64,000 bases of DNA from Sphingobacteriales bacterium (GTDB taxonomy: Bacteria > Bacteroidota > Bacteroidia > Sphingobacteriales > Sphingobacteriaceae). The DNA is taken from positions 121,544-185,543 of the forward strand of contig JAPLFD010000020.1 in assembly GCA_026390835.1 (NCBI GenBank), written 5' to 3'. The notes under the pieces were generated by a model that worked only from the letters and a program-made list of their open reading frames with translations, was not told the DNA's origin and did no database searches. Both the position numbers and the translations under genes were made by a program. Position 1 is the first letter of the stretch, and every line of letters begins with the position of its first letter. Positions 34,648 to 44,095 of the stretch are shown here, piece by piece.

Positions 34648-36264
34648 ATGCAATTGACTCAAAATAGATATTTTTTAGCCTGCTCTACTTCCTTTTTGTT
34701 GTGGTTGGCTTGGCCACCGATGCCCTATACTTCCTTTTTACTTTTTGTAGCATTTTTGCCCCTGCTTTTTGCGGTGGAAGCTATTCAAACTAGTGACCTA
34801 CCTAATAAGGGTCGTAAAGTTTTTGGACTTGCCTTTTTGAGTTTTGCGCTTTGGAATACCGCTTCAATATATTGGGTATTTAATTCCTTGCATGCAGCCA
34901 TGCCACTGCCGGCTGCTTTGGCCATTTCTCTAATTCCATTCGGATTGGGAGCTTTATTAATGGCGCTTGCTTTTTGGGGATATTATGCCGTTTCGCAGGT
35001 GTTAAATAAAACATGGAGTTATGCCGCATTGCTATGTTTTTGGATCAGTTATGAGTATTTACACCAGACTTGGGATTTAGCCTTTCCGTGGATGAACCTG
35101 GGCAATGGTTTTGCGCAAACGCATCAATTGGTACAGTGGTACGAGTACACCGGTGTGTATGGAGGAACCTTATGGATTTTGCTGGCTAACATCTTTTTGT
35201 TTGAAGCTTTGAGTCATAAAAGTAAAAAATTAGGCCTTATTGGCCTTGCCTGGATTATTGTTCCAACTGTTTTTTCGCTAATTCGGTATGAAACCTTTAC
35301 CGAGAAAATAAACCCCGCTAACGTGGTAGTGGTGCAACCTAATGTAGATCCGTATCAGAAATACGGGTCATTAAGCCCCGAACAGCAAGTAGCTCGATTA
35401 ATCGCTTTATCTATACAACAAGCACAGCCTAATACCGAATATTTTATTTGGCCCGAAACGGCCATGGTTGGTTTTACCGATGAAGAGCAAATTCGGGCAA
35501 ACGGATTATATCTTCAGGTACTGAATTTTTTGCAACCCTTCGCCAATGCCAATGTACTTTCGGGCATAGAAAGCTATAAAAACTTTGGAAAAGATAGTGT
35601 GGCTAGTGCACAATACGACAATGGATCGGGTAATTTTTTGGTGCCTTATAATTCAGCCATTCAGATAGAAAATAGTGCTCAAGTACAATTTTACCATAAA
35701 TCTAAATTGGTTCCGGGGGTAGAACAATTGCCTTTTCCTCGGTTTTTCTCCTTTTTTAAATCCGCTTTTTCTGCTTTTGGCGGTAGTACAGGTGGCTATG
35801 GTAAACAAGCAAAACCATCGGTATTTTATGCCCAAAGCGGTATGGGTGTTTCGCCCATTATATGTTACGAATCTATTTGGGGAAGTTATGTAGCCGAGAG
35901 TGTAAAGCAAGGAGCAGGCTTTATTGCCATAATTACCAACGATGCTTGGTGGGGAAATACTTCGGGCAAAGACCAGCATTTGGCTTACGCTAAATTACGA
36001 GCTATAGAAAACCGACGTTGGGTTGCCCGTTCGGCCAATACGGGTATTTCGGGTTTTATTAACCAGCGTGGCGATGTAGTAAAGAAAAGTAGGTGGTGGG
36101 TGCCTACGGCTCTAAAAGCAGATGTTAATTTAAATGAAGAACAAACTTTTTATACCCAATACGGCGATTTTTTAGCTACACTGGGTTGCTCAGGTGCTTT
36201 TGTAATCGTACTACTGGCTTTTTATATGAGGTACAAATTACAGGCAAGCTTTAAAACATCATAA
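34648..36264 (+). CDS. lnt: Apolipoprotein N-acyltransferase
   Basis: 538 residues from the ATG at 34648. A GTG at 34618 would overlap rsmI and is less likely. About six or seven N-terminal TM segments are followed by a nitrilase-like domain (NVVVVQPNVDPYQKY), with the catalytic Glu in FIWPETAMVGF, the Lys in YHKSKLVPGVEQLPFP and the nucleophile Cys in SPIICYESIWG, then a last TM near the C terminus. It adds the third acyl chain to lipoproteins in the inner membrane, completing the pathway after lspA. Confidence 0.94.
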   Translation: MQLTQNRYFLACSTSFLLWLAWPPMPYTSFLLFVAFLPLLFAVEAIQTSDLPNKGRKVFGLAFLSFALWNTASIYWVFNSLHAAMPLPAALAISLIPFGLGALLMALAFWGYYAVSQVLNKTWSYAALLCFWISYEYLHQTWDLAFPWMNLGNGFAQTHQLVQWYEYTGVYGGTLWILLANIFLFEALSHKSKKLGLIGLAWIIVPTVFSLIRYETFTEKINPANVVVVQPNVDPYQKYGSLSPEQQVARLIALSIQQAQPNTEYFIWPETAMVGFTDEEQIRANGLYLQVLNFLQPFANANVLSGIESYKNFGKDSVASAQYDNGSGNFLVPYNSAIQIENSAQVQFYHKSKLVPGVEQLPFPRFFSFFKSAFSAFGGSTGGYGKQAKPSVFYAQSGMGVSPIICYESIWGSYVAESVKQGAGFIAIITNDAWWGNTSGKDQHLAYAKLRAIENRRWVARSANTGISGFINQRGDVVKKSRWWVPTALKADVNLNEEQTFYTQYGDFLATLGCSGAFVIVLLAFYMRYKLQASFKTS

Positions 36265-36297
36265 AAAGAATCCAAAAAATAGCCCGATATTTGCACT

Positions 36298-37419
36298 ATG
36301 AAAATCGGGATTGTTTGTTACCCCACCTTTGGTGGAAGTGGTGTGTTGGCTACCGAGTTAGGTAAAGGATTAGCCGAAAAAGGCCATCAAGTACATTTTA
36401 TTACATATAGTCAGCCTGCTCGTCTCGATTTTTTCTCCGAGAACTTATTCTACCATGAAGTTTCCGTTTCTAATTATCCATTATTTGATTATGCCCCCTA
36501 CGAATTGGCCTTAGCTAGTAAGTTGGTAGATGTAGTGCGTTTCGAAAAGCTAGATATTTTACACGTTCATTATGCCATACCGCATGCTTCGGCGGCATTT
36601 ATGGCCAAACAAATTTTAGCTACCTACGGCATTCATATTCCAGTGGTTACTACCCTCCACGGAACGGATATTACTTTGGTGGGTAAAGATTTAACCTACA
36701 AACCAGTGGTTACCTTTTCCATCAATCAATCTGATGGAGTAACGGCCGTTTCCGAATATTTGAAACAAGATACCTACAAGCATTTCGAGATTACAAAAGA
36801 CATTCGGGTAATCCCCAATTTTGTAGATATGAATCGCTTTAAACTAAAAGCGAAAGATCATTTTAAGAAAGCCATTGCGCCTAATAACGAACGCATTGTG
36901 GTGCATACTTCTAATTTCAGAAAAGTAAAACGTACCCAAGATGTAATTTATGTGTTCGAGAAAATTGTGAAAGAAGTGCCTGCCAAATTACTCATGGTGG
37001 GCGATGGCCCAGAACGTGCGTATTGCGAACAATTGTGCCGTGATTTAGACATTTGTGACAATGTTCGCTTTTTGGGCAAGCAAGATGCCGTAGAAGAAAT
37101 TTTATCGGTAGCCGATTTGTTTATCATGCCATCTGAATCGGAAAGTTTTGGTTTAGCAGCTTTAGAAGCCATGGCTTGTAAAGTGCCTGTAATTACGTCA
37201 AATGCTGGTGGTTTGCCCGAATTGAATGTAGACGGTGTAACCGGTTTTATGGATGAAGTGGGCGATATTGCGTCGATGGCACACCATGCTATTGCTATTT
37301 TAGCTGACGACGATAAGTTAAATAGCTTCAAAGAGAACGCTTTAAGCAGAGCCAAAGAGTTCGACCTGAGTATAATATTGCCTATCTATGAGGCCTATTA
37401 CCAAGAAATTTTAGGGTAA
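36298..37419 (+). CDS. bshA: N-acetyl-alpha-D-glucosaminyl L-malate synthase (bacillithiol step 1)
   Basis: 373 residues of a GT4 glycosyltransferase. The BshA-specific start MKIGIVCYPTFGGSGVLATELGKGLAEKGH is followed by ILHVHYAIPHASAAFMAKQIL, TTLHGTDITLVGKD and the C-terminal donor-site PSESESFGLAALEAMACKVPV. It joins N-acetylglucosamine from UDP-GlcNAc to L-malate. GATATTTGC at 36284 is near a -7 promoter element. It ends 3 nt from the convergent pseudouridine synthase gene. ytxJ, another bacillithiol-associated gene, lies 6 kb downstream. Confidence 0.95.
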   Translation: MKIGIVCYPTFGGSGVLATELGKGLAEKGHQVHFITYSQPARLDFFSENLFYHEVSVSNYPLFDYAPYELALASKLVDVVRFEKLDILHVHYAIPHASAAFMAKQILATYGIHIPVVTTLHGTDITLVGKDLTYKPVVTFSINQSDGVTAVSEYLKQDTYKHFEITKDIRVIPNFVDMNRFKLKAKDHFKKAIAPNNERIVVHTSNFRKVKRTQDVIYVFEKIVKEVPAKLLMVGDGPERAYCEQLCRDLDICDNVRFLGKQDAVEEILSVADLFIMPSESESFGLAALEAMACKVPVITSNAGGLPELNVDGVTGFMDEVGDIASMAHHAIAILADDDKLNSFKENALSRAKEFDLSIILPIYEAYYQEILG

Positions 37420-37422
37420 AAC

Positions 37423-38817
37423 TTATTTAATAAGGTGTTTTAGTTGGATGATTTCCTTTTCATCTAGATATCTCCAACGTCCTCTTGTTAAATCTTTCTT
37501 CGTAAGGTTGGCATAAATTACACGATCTAACTTTACCACGTCATAACCCAAGTGTTCGAAAATTCGGCGCACAATACGGTTTCTGCCGCTATGAATTTGT
37601 ATACCAATTTCTCGTTTAGTACCACCCTGCACATAACTTACTGCATCTGGTTTAATTAGGCCGTCTTCTAATTCTAAACCGAAGGCAATTTTATTTAAAT
37701 CGCCCTGCGGCAAACTTTTGTTTAATTCTACTTGGTAAATTTTGGTAATCCCGGTTTTTGGGTGCGATAATTTATCGGCTAAATCGCCATCATTGGTCAT
37801 TAATAGTAGGCCGGTTGTGTTGCGGTCTAAACGACCAACGGGGTAAATACGTTCTTTCGATGCTTTTTCTACCAATTGCATAACCGTACGGCGTTCTTGC
37901 GGATCGTCGGTAGTGGTGATATAATCTTTTGGTTTATTTAACAATACATAAACCATTTTCTCTCGTTTTAGTGTTTCGCCATTGTAGCGAATCACATCTT
38001 TAGAAGGATTTACCCGATATCCTAATTCAGAAACTACCTCTCCGTTTACCGAAACCACACCAGCAGCAATTAACTCATCTGCTTTACGGCGTGAGCAAAT
38101 ACCTGCATTTGAAATGTATCGGTTTAAACGAATCAAACCATCATCTTTGCCTGGTAGTGGGCGTTTACGACCTTTACCACCCAATGCATCTTCTCTAACT
38201 TTTCTAGGGGCTAGTGTTTTAGTATATGGGCGTTCTCCAAAAGAACTGCGTTCGCCGGTAGGACGTGGTTTATAAGGTCGTGGGCTGTTTCCTTCGCCAT
38301 CCGTTCTGCGTAGTGCACGATCTCCATAAGGAGTTCTTTCGCCGCTAGATGGGCGTTTGGTATATGATCTAGTTGCTTCTCCATCGGTTCTGCGTGTTGG
38401 ACGATCGCCATAAGGCTTTCTCTCCCCACTAGCAGAACGGTTGTTTCCGAAACTACGTGATGCACTTCCTTCGCCATCTCTTTTAAAAGGACGAGGGCTA
38501 CTGTTATAGGGTCTTCGTTCACCATCTCCACCTTCTCTTGGTGTTCTGCTGCTAGTAGTACGTATACTAGAGTAACCTTCTTTTTTGAAATCAGAGCGAC
38601 CGGTTTTTGGAGTAAAATCTTTTGGTTTTTCTTCCCGATTAGCGCCAAATTCACGTTTTTTAGGCCCAAACGACTTTTTATCATCCCCGAAATTCTTCTT
38701 CTCTCCGAAGGCAGGCTTTTCTGAAGAAGCTGGTTTACGACCGCCTGTGGCACGAGTTGTACGCTTGTTTGGTCCGGATTTATCGTCTCGACTATTCCTT
38801 GATCGTTGGTTTGGCAT
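37423..38817 (-). CDS. RluB/RsuA-family pseudouridine synthase with long disordered N terminus
   Basis: 464 residues. Residues about 1-215 are low-complexity and basic (Arg, Gly, Ser, Pro, Lys), with a repeated element of about 30 residues (GERKPYGDRPTRRTDGE, GERTPYGDRALRRTDGE, GERSSFGERPY). An S4 RNA-binding domain follows at about 227-285 (IRLNRYISNAGICSRRKADELIAAG). The catalytic domain has the Asp signature in YPVGRLDRNTTGLLLMTNDGDLA and ends with GRNRIVRRIFEHLGY. The family isomerises uridine in rRNA; RluB-type specificity for 23S rRNA is inferred. The tail is probably for RNA contacts. Similar extensions are common in Bacteroidota. Confidence 0.88.
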   Translation of the reverse strand: MPNQRSRNSRDDKSGPNKRTTRATGGRKPASSEKPAFGEKKNFGDDKKSFGPKKREFGANREEKPKDFTPKTGRSDFKKEGYSSIRTTSSRTPREGGDGERRPYNSSPRPFKRDGEGSASRSFGNNRSASGERKPYGDRPTRRTDGEATRSYTKRPSSGERTPYGDRALRRTDGEGNSPRPYKPRPTGERSSFGERPYTKTLAPRKVREDALGGKGRKRPLPGKDDGLIRLNRYISNAGICSRRKADELIAAGVVSVNGEVVSELGYRVNPSKDVIRYNGETLKREKMVYVLLNKPKDYITTTDDPQERRTVMQLVEKASKERIYPVGRLDRNTTGLLLMTNDGDLADKLSHPKTGITKIYQVELNKSLPQGDLNKIAFGLELEDGLIKPDAVSYVQGGTKREIGIQIHSGRNRIVRRIFEHLGYDVVKLDRVIYANLTKKDLTRGRWRYLDEKEIIQLKHLIK

Positions 38818-38882
38818 GAAAAATGAACGCTATATGTGTGAAAAGAAAGCAAATGTAAGCAAAAATAGGTGCTTTTATACAA

Positions 38883-39060
38883 TTTAATAGCTTGATCTTA
38901 GCAGCAACTGCTTATAAAATTCATGAAATTAAACTAAAACGTATTATTCGTGAACAAGAACATGTCGCCTATTTTCACCTAAAATTAAGTCAAGAATTTG
39001 TTGGCTATGTGAAAAAAATGGTGGCTATGAAATAGATAATTAAAAATTCAACTCGGTAGG
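38883..39060. other. Non-coding stretch with an unanchored short open frame
   Basis: A plus-strand frame is open from about 38892 to the TAG at 39031-39033, reading LAATAYKIHEIKLKRI and then IREQEHVAYFHLKLSQEF. There is no ATG at its 5' end (only a TTG) and no recognisable family. It could be the tail of a lost gene or chance. No other feature is seen before the candidate RNA that starts near 39060. Confidence 0.3.
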
Positions 39061-39234
39061 GTTACTGCCGGATAGTAATGTTTCAACAAAACAATATACT
39101 ATTTACCCAGGAAAGTTCGTTACTATCCTGAGAACTTTCTTCGAGACGTGGTGTTGAAGCATGCTCTTGTAGATTGATTGTTAATTATTGATTATTTATC
39201 AAAAAAAGGCCGAGGATCATTCGGCCTTTTTTTA
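39060..39234 (+). ncRNA. Candidate structured RNA upstream of uvrA, ending in a terminator
   Basis: No gene fits here, but there are four interlocking pairings: GGATAGTAA (39070-39078) with TTACTATCC (39120-39128); ATGTTTCAACA (39078-39088) with TGTTGAAGCAT (39152-39162, one G-U pair); GAAAGTTC (39111-39118) with GAACTTTC (39132-39139); and TTACT (39062-39066), which competes for AGTAA (39074-39078). The first pairing lands in the loop of the third, which would be a pseudoknot. A Rho-independent terminator follows at 39201. It could be a small RNA or an attenuator for uvrA. No known Rfam family was recognised. Confidence 0.4.
39201..39232 (+). terminator. Hairpin terminator before uvrA
   Basis: AAAAAAAGGCCGA pairs with TCGGCCTTTTTTT around a short GGATCAT loop. 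It lies 62 bp ahead of the uvrA start and downstream of the candidate structured RNA. Confidence 0.85.
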
Positions 39235-39293
39235 TTGGATGCTGTGTAATTGGCAAACAATATCGCATCTTTGCCTTTTAATTCCCACTGGTT

Positions 39294-42146
39294 TTGGCTA
39301 TACAATTTACACCATCCGACTTAGGCGAACAATACGAAGTAGCTGTTTTTGGCGCCCGGGTTCATAATCTAAAAAACATCGATGTTTCTTTTCCAAGGAA
39401 CCAATTGGTGGTGATTACCGGATTAAGTGGTAGCGGAAAATCATCACTAGCTTTTGATACCATTTATGCCGAAGGGCAACGCAGGTATATGGAAACTTTT
39501 AGCGCCTACTCCCGCCAATTTATGGGAGGCATGGAGCGTCCAGATGTGGATCAAATTACTGGATTAAGCCCGGTAATTGCCATTGAGCAAAAAACTACCA
39601 GCAAAAACCCTCGATCTACGGTGGGTACCATTACCGAAATTTACGATTTTATGCGTTTGCTTTTTGCCCGTACGGGAGAGGCCTACTCTTTTGTATCGGG
39701 TAAAAAAATGAAGCGCATGTCTGATGAGCAGATTCTACAACGTATTCTTAAGCAATTCGATGCTCAGGCTATAAGCATATTGGCTCCTGTAATTAAAGGT
39801 AGAAAAGGACATTATAGGGAGCTTTTTGAGCAAATTCGAAAACAAGGTTATTTAAAGGTTCGGGTAGATGGGGAAATTTTAGACATTACGCCTAAAATGC
39901 AGGCCGATAGGTATAAAATACACGATATTGAGATTGTGGTTGATCGATTGTTGGTCAGCGAAGCGGATGTAAATCGCTTGGCTACCTCTATTCGTACCGC
40001 TTTAAAAGTGGGTAAGGGGATCATCAAAATAAGTGATAAGACCAACAACGAAATATTTTTCAGCCGTTTTTTAATGGATGCCGAGTCGGGCATTTCGTAT
40101 GACGAACCCCAGCCCAATACCTTTTCCTTCAATTCGCCATACGGTGCTTGTGAAAGTTGCAATGGCTTGGGTTATGTGGTAGAGGTTGATCAACATTCTG
40201 TAATTCCGAACCCGAAATTGAGCATCATGCAAGGCGGTTTGGCTCCCTTAGGCGAATACCGTGAAATTTGGGTATTTCAGATCTTAAAAGCCATTGCCAA
40301 ATTTTATAACTTTTCTTTGGCAACGCCTCTAAAAGACCTGCCTCAAGAGCTTATCGATATTATTTTAAACGGATCGGAAGATGTTATCCCAGTTTCGGTA
40401 GGAGCTAACTCATGGAATGTAAAAACGTATCAAATTACCTTTGATGGCATTATTAAGCTTTTAGAAGAACAAAATGAACGCCGTGGCGAAGAGGCTTTGG
40501 CCGATTTAGAAAATTTCCGCTCTTTGAAAACTTGTCCGGTATGTGAAGGAGCTCGGCTGAAAAAAGAATCGCTGCATTTTAAAGTTGCCGATAAAAATAT
40601 TTACGAGCTGGCTAGTATGGATATTACCCAGCTAGCTGCTTGGTTTAGTGAAGTAGAAAGTCAACTTTCGGAACGCCAATTGATTATTGGTAAGGAAATT
40701 TTAAAAGAGATTAGAGCTAGAATCAGTTTTATGCTTGATGTAGGTTTAACCTATCTCACCCTAGATCGTACGGCTAAAACACTTTCTGGTGGTGAAGCAC
40801 AGCGTATTCGTTTGGCTACTCAAATAGGATCGCAATTGGTAAATGTGCTCTATATTTTAGATGAACCTAGCATTGGTTTGCACCAACGAGATAATAACCG
40901 TTTAATTACAGCTTTAAAGCATTTGCGTGATATTGGCAATACCGTTTTGGTAGTTGAGCACGATAAGGATATGATTTTGGAGGCCGATTATGTATTGGAT
41001 ATGGGCCCGGCTGCCGGTATACATGGTGGCGAAGTGGTGGCACAAGGTACGCCTGCAGAATTGCTTAAAAAACATACCACCACTACCGATTATTTAAATG
41101 GAACAAAAGCCATTGCCGTGCCTAAAACCAGAAGAGCTGGCAACGGAAAATCGTTGGTGCTTAAGAAAGCTAGCGGCAATAACCTTAAAAACGTAACGGC
41201 ACATTTTCCGTTGGGTACGCTCACCTGCGTAACGGGTGTTTCGGGTAGCGGTAAATCTACCCTCATTGCCGAAACGCTTTACCCCATATTAAATCATCAT
41301 TTTTTTAGGGCAAAAAAGAAGCCGATGCCTTTTGCCGCTATTGAAGGCTTGGAGCATATAGATAAAGTAATTGAGATTGATCAAACACCCATTGGCCGTA
41401 CACCTCGTTCTAATCCGGCTACCTATACAAGTGTATTTTCTGATATTCGTAATTTATTTGTGGCCCTGCCCGAAGCTAAAATTAGGGGTTATAAGCCCGG
41501 TCGTTTCTCGTTTAATGTGAAGGGTGGCCGTTGCGAAACCTGTCAAGGTGCTGGCTTAAAAATCATTGAAATGAACTTCTTGCCCGACGTACAAGTGCCT
41601 TGCGAAGAGTGTGGTGGTAAACGCTACAATCGCGAAACCTTAGAGGTGCGTTATCGGGGTAAATCTATTAGCGATGTGTTGAATATGAGTATTGAAGAGG
41701 CCGTGCCCTTTTTTGAACCTATTCCGGCTATTTACCGTAAAATTAAAACCCTTCAAGATGTAGGCTTGGGCTATATTACCCTTGGGCAATCGTCTACCAC
41801 CCTATCGGGAGGGGAGGCTCAACGGGTAAAATTAGCTACCGAATTATCTAAAAAAGATACCGGAAACACCTTCTATATTTTAGATGAACCTACCACGGGT
41901 TTACATTTCGAGGATATTCATGTATTGTTGGGCGTATTAAACCGATTGGTAGATCATGGCAATACCGTATTGATCATTGAACATAATTTAGATGTGGTAA
42001 AGGTAGCCGATTGGGTGCTCGATTTAGGACCGGAAGGTGGTTCGGGTGGTGGTGAAATTTTGTTTGAAGGAACGCCCGAAGGCTTGGCCGCTTGTGCCAA
42101 AAGTCATACCGGAAAGTATCTTAAAACTGAATTAAAAATCAAATAA
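39294..42146 (+). CDS. uvrA: Excinuclease ABC subunit A
   Basis: 950 residues from a TTG start ([16 protein letters not shown]); no ATG lies closer. Two ABC ATPase halves: Walker [13 protein letters not shown] (about residue 43) and [13 protein letters not shown] (about 650), signatures [12 protein letters not shown] and [12 protein letters not shown], and Walker [14 protein letters not shown] and [13 protein letters not shown]. The C-terminal zinc finger is complete ([18 protein letters not shown]). The first zinc finger is not: CESCNGLG is present, but the expected upstream Cys position reads [14 protein letters not shown]. UvrA finds bulky DNA lesions and hands them to UvrB. It overlaps the 3' end of convergent lipA by 15 bp. 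Confidence 0.95.
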   Translation: MAIQFTPSDLGEQYEVAVFGARVHNLKNIDVSFPRNQLVVITGLSGSGKSSLAFDTIYAEGQRRYMETFSAYSRQFMGGMERPDVDQITGLSPVIAIEQKTTSKNPRSTVGTITEIYDFMRLLFARTGEAYSFVSGKKMKRMSDEQILQRILKQFDAQAISILAPVIKGRKGHYRELFEQIRKQGYLKVRVDGEILDITPKMQADRYKIHDIEIVVDRLLVSEADVNRLATSIRTALKVGKGIIKISDKTNNEIFFSRFLMDAESGISYDEPQPNTFSFNSPYGACESCNGLGYVVEVDQHSVIPNPKLSIMQGGLAPLGEYREIWVFQILKAIAKFYNFSLATPLKDLPQELIDIILNGSEDVIPVSVGANSWNVKTYQITFDGIIKLLEEQNERRGEEALADLENFRSLKTCPVCEGARLKKESLHFKVADKNIYELASMDITQLAAWFSEVESQLSERQLIIGKEILKEIRARISFMLDVGLTYLTLDRTAKTLSGGEAQRIRLATQIGSQLVNVLYILDEPSIGLHQRDNNRLITALKHLRDIGNTVLVVEHDKDMILEADYVLDMGPAAGIHGGEVVAQGTPAELLKKHTTTTDYLNGTKAIAVPKTRRAGNGKSLVLKKASGNNLKNVTAHFPLGTLTCVTGVSGSGKSTLIAETLYPILNHHFFRAKKKPMPFAAIEGLEHIDKVIEIDQTPIGRTPRSNPATYTSVFSDIRNLFVALPEAKIRGYKPGRFSFNVKGGRCETCQGAGLKIIEMNFLPDVQVPCEECGGKRYNRETLEVRYRGKSISDVLNMSIEEAVPFFEPIPAIYRKIKTLQDVGLGYITLGQSSTTLSGGEAQRVKLATELSKKDTGNTFYILDEPTTGLHFEDIHVLLGVLNRLVDHGNTVLIIEHNLDVVKVADWVLDLGPEGGSGGGEILFEGTPEGLAACAKSHTGKYLKTELKIK

Positions 42147-43010
42147 ATGCTTTTCGGCATGGTAAGAAGAGCGCACTAATGGCCCGCTTTCTACATATTT
42201 AAAGCCCATTTCTAGGCCTATTGCTTTGTATTTATCGAATTGATCTGGAGTAATCCAATCTACCACGGGATGATGGTTACGGGTAGGCTGTAGGTATTGG
42301 CCCAAGGTTAAAATATGCACTCCGGCTTTCACTAAATCGGTCATAGCCTCTATCACATCTTCTTCGGTTTCGCCCAAGCCAAGCATAATGCCCGATTTGG
42401 TTCGGACGCCTGAGGCAGAAATTCTGCTTAAGCATTCTAAGCTACGGTCGTATTTGGCTTGTATGCGTACTTCTTTCGTTAAACGGCGTACGGTTTCTAA
42501 ATTATGTGAAACTACTTCCGGACGAACGGCTAATAATCGATCTAAATTTTCCCAAATGCCTTTAAAATCAGGTATGAGTGTTTCTAAGGTAGTTTCTGGG
42601 CTTTCTCTGCGAATGGCTAAAATGGTTTCGGCCCAAATGGTAGAGCCTCCATCTTTTAAATCATCGCGATCAACAGAGGTAATGACGCAGTGTTTTACCT
42701 GCATTAGTTTTACCGATTGTGCCACTCTATTCGGCTCATCGGTATCTACCGCCAAAGGTCGGCCAGTAGCTACGGCACAAAAAGAGCAAGATCGGGTGCA
42801 AATATTTCCCAATATCATGAAGGTGGCCGTGCCAGCACCCCAGCATTCGCCCATGTTTGGGCAGTTGCCACTTTCACAAATGGTATGTAATTTGTGTGTA
42901 TCTACCAAGCTGCGAACATGTGCGTATTCTTTACCAACTGGTAATTTTACGCGTAACCAATCTGGTTTACGTGGACTTTCGTTGGCTGGAATAACCGGTA
43001 GTTCGATCAT
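42132..43010 (-). CDS. lipA: Lipoyl synthase
   Basis: 292 residues from the ATG giving [26 protein letters not shown]; a slightly longer frame starts at 43025 but adds only MYFCF. The auxiliary [4Fe-4S] cluster motif is [12 protein letters not shown], the radical-SAM motif is CTRSCSFC, and the C-terminal [11 protein letters not shown] supplies the Ser ligand. It inserts sulfur into octanoyl groups on lipoate-dependent enzymes. CAAAAATA at 43015-43022 is the reverse of a TATTTTTG -7 element and would place a promoter just upstream. Convergent with uvrA, overlapping 15 bp. Confidence 0.95.
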   Translation of the reverse strand: MIELPVIPANESPRKPDWLRVKLPVGKEYAHVRSLVDTHKLHTICESGNCPNMGECWGAGTATFMILGNICTRSCSFCAVATGRPLAVDTDEPNRVAQSVKLMQVKHCVITSVDRDDLKDGGSTIWAETILAIRRESPETTLETLIPDFKGIWENLDRLLAVRPEVVSHNLETVRRLTKEVRIQAKYDRSLECLSRISASGVRTKSGIMLGLGETEEDVIEAMTDLVKAGVHILTLGQYLQPTRNHHPVVDWITPDQFDKYKAIGLEMGFKYVESGPLVRSSYHAEKHLFDF

Positions 43011-43099
43011 GAAACAAAAATACATATTTTGCTTTAGATAGCCGATGAACTCGTCATTGGAGTTTCATTTTTTGCTAACTTGCGGTATAAAATTAAGTT

Positions 43100-43507
43100 A
43101 TGGCCACAATTGAAACGGTTTATGTTGGCGAATTGCGTACGCAAGCCACCCATGTTCGTTCTGGAAATCAATTAATAACGGATGCTCCTTTAGATAATCA
43201 TGGCAAAGGCGAAGCCTTTTCACCTACCGATTTGCTAGCTACGGCTTTAGGTAGTTGCATGCTTACGGTAATGGGTATAGCTGCAGAAAAATACGAGGCA
43301 GATTTAACAGGAACTACCTGTTCTATAACTAAAATGATGGCCGAAAATCCACGTAGAGTGGCCGAGGTTCACATTACTTTTAATTTCCCGAAGAGAGATT
43401 TTAGCGATAAAGTGAAAACTGTTTTAGAGCGGGCGGCACATACTTGTCCGGTATCTAAGAGCTTACACCCCGATTTGATAGAAACATTAAAATTTAATTG
43501 GGCTTAA
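43100..43507 (+). CDS. OsmC-family protein
   Basis: 135 residues. The OsmC/Ohr fold shows GEAFSPTDLLATALGSCMLTVMGIAAEKY near the middle, with the first conserved Cys in GSCM, and the second in AAHTCPVSKSLHPDL. The two Cys are the redox pair that reduces organic peroxides in this family, though the YhfA-like subgroup may differ. It overlaps the 3' end of convergent ytxJ by 4 bp. A role in oxidative stress alongside bacillithiol is plausible. Confidence 0.9.
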   Translation: MATIETVYVGELRTQATHVRSGNQLITDAPLDNHGKGEAFSPTDLLATALGSCMLTVMGIAAEKYEADLTGTTCSITKMMAENPRRVAEVHITFNFPKRDFSDKVKTVLERAAHTCPVSKSLHPDLIETLKFNWA

Positions 43508-43833
43508 TTGATTTGCTCGGCTAATTCTTCTGCAGAAATTTCTCCGTGAGTAGCTTCAAAAACGCATTCACCATTATTTATTAGTAAGATTTGGGGAGAT
43601 TGGTGTGGAACCTTAAATGCCTCAGCAATGGCATTAGAGATTTCGCGGTAGTTTAATAAATCTAGGTAGTATGCCGGTATATCGGCTGGGATAGCATCAC
43701 TTTCTAATTCTAGTTTCTTTTTAGCCATTAAACTAATAGAGCATCGTGTGCTATGCTTAAAAATTATACTGTAGCCTGTACGTATTTGTATAGTGTTAAG
43801 TTCTTCTAAAGAACTTAGGTGTTGCCAATTCAT
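43504..43833 (-). CDS. ytxJ: Bacillithiol system redox-active protein YtxJ
   Basis: 109 residues of thioredoxin-like fold. The single active-site Cys (about residue 31) lies in FKHSTRCSISLMA, and VPHQSPQILLINNGECVF supplies the cis-Pro region; both are typical of YtxJ. It is thought to act as a monothiol bacilliredoxin, removing bacillithiol from proteins. Together with bshA in the same window it supports bacillithiol as the organism's main low-molecular-weight thiol. Confidence 0.9.
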   Translation of the reverse strand: MNWQHLSSLEELNTIQIRTGYSIIFKHSTRCSISLMAKKKLELESDAIPADIPAYYLDLLNYREISNAIAEAFKVPHQSPQILLINNGECVFEATHGEISAEELAEQIN

Positions 43834-43840
43834 AGGCGTA

Positions 43841-43957
43841 TTAACGACCTCTTTTACTAGGATAAGAGTCGTAAGCAGGGCAAAGTTTGTTTGAGCAAGC
43901 GCTCAACATACTTGTACTTATGGCCAGGACAACTAAAACAATCAGCAATTTTCTCAT
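43841..43957 (-). CDS. 38-residue lipoprotein, unannotated-size gene
   Basis: ATG at 43957 and TAA at 43841 give a 38-residue protein: basic start MRKLL, a hydrophobic run (IVLVVLAISTSM), the lipobox LSAC with Cys at residue 21, then a 17-residue mature part SNKLCPAYDSYPSKRGR. A proper signal peptide and lipobox in so short a frame are unlikely by chance. It lies 7 bp upstream of ytxJ on the same strand, so the two may be co-transcribed. The short CPAY-containing tail resembles tiny Bacteroidota lipoproteins I have seen annotated only as hypothetical. Confidence 0.7.
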   Translation of the reverse strand: MRKLLIVLVVLAISTSMLSACSNKLCPAYDSYPSKRGR

Positions 43958-44043
43958 GGTGTTTTAAATCTTAGGTAAATTTATCTCTTTTTATCAGAAA
44001 ACGCAAGTTTAAAAGCATTTTATAAACAAGAACGTGTTTAAAC

Positions 44044-44079
44044 AAAAAAGCTTATCAGAAACCTGATAAGCTTTTTTTT
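44044..44079. terminator. Hairpin terminator of the TPR gene
   Basis: AAAAAAGCTTATCAG/CTGATAAGCTTTTTTTT around an AAAC loop, 17 bp after the TPR gene on the minus strand. The symmetric A/T runs allow function in both directions. Confidence 0.88.
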
Positions 44080-44095
44080 AAGGAATATTTATTGC

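Noticed and set aside
38211..38882. 223-codon minus-strand frame overlapping the pseudouridine synthase gene
   Set aside because: Alternative frame of the low-complexity Arg/Ser-rich tail; no family resemblance.
42388..43041. 217-codon plus-strand frame opposite lipA
   Set aside because: Antisense shadow of lipA, which has all its cluster motifs.
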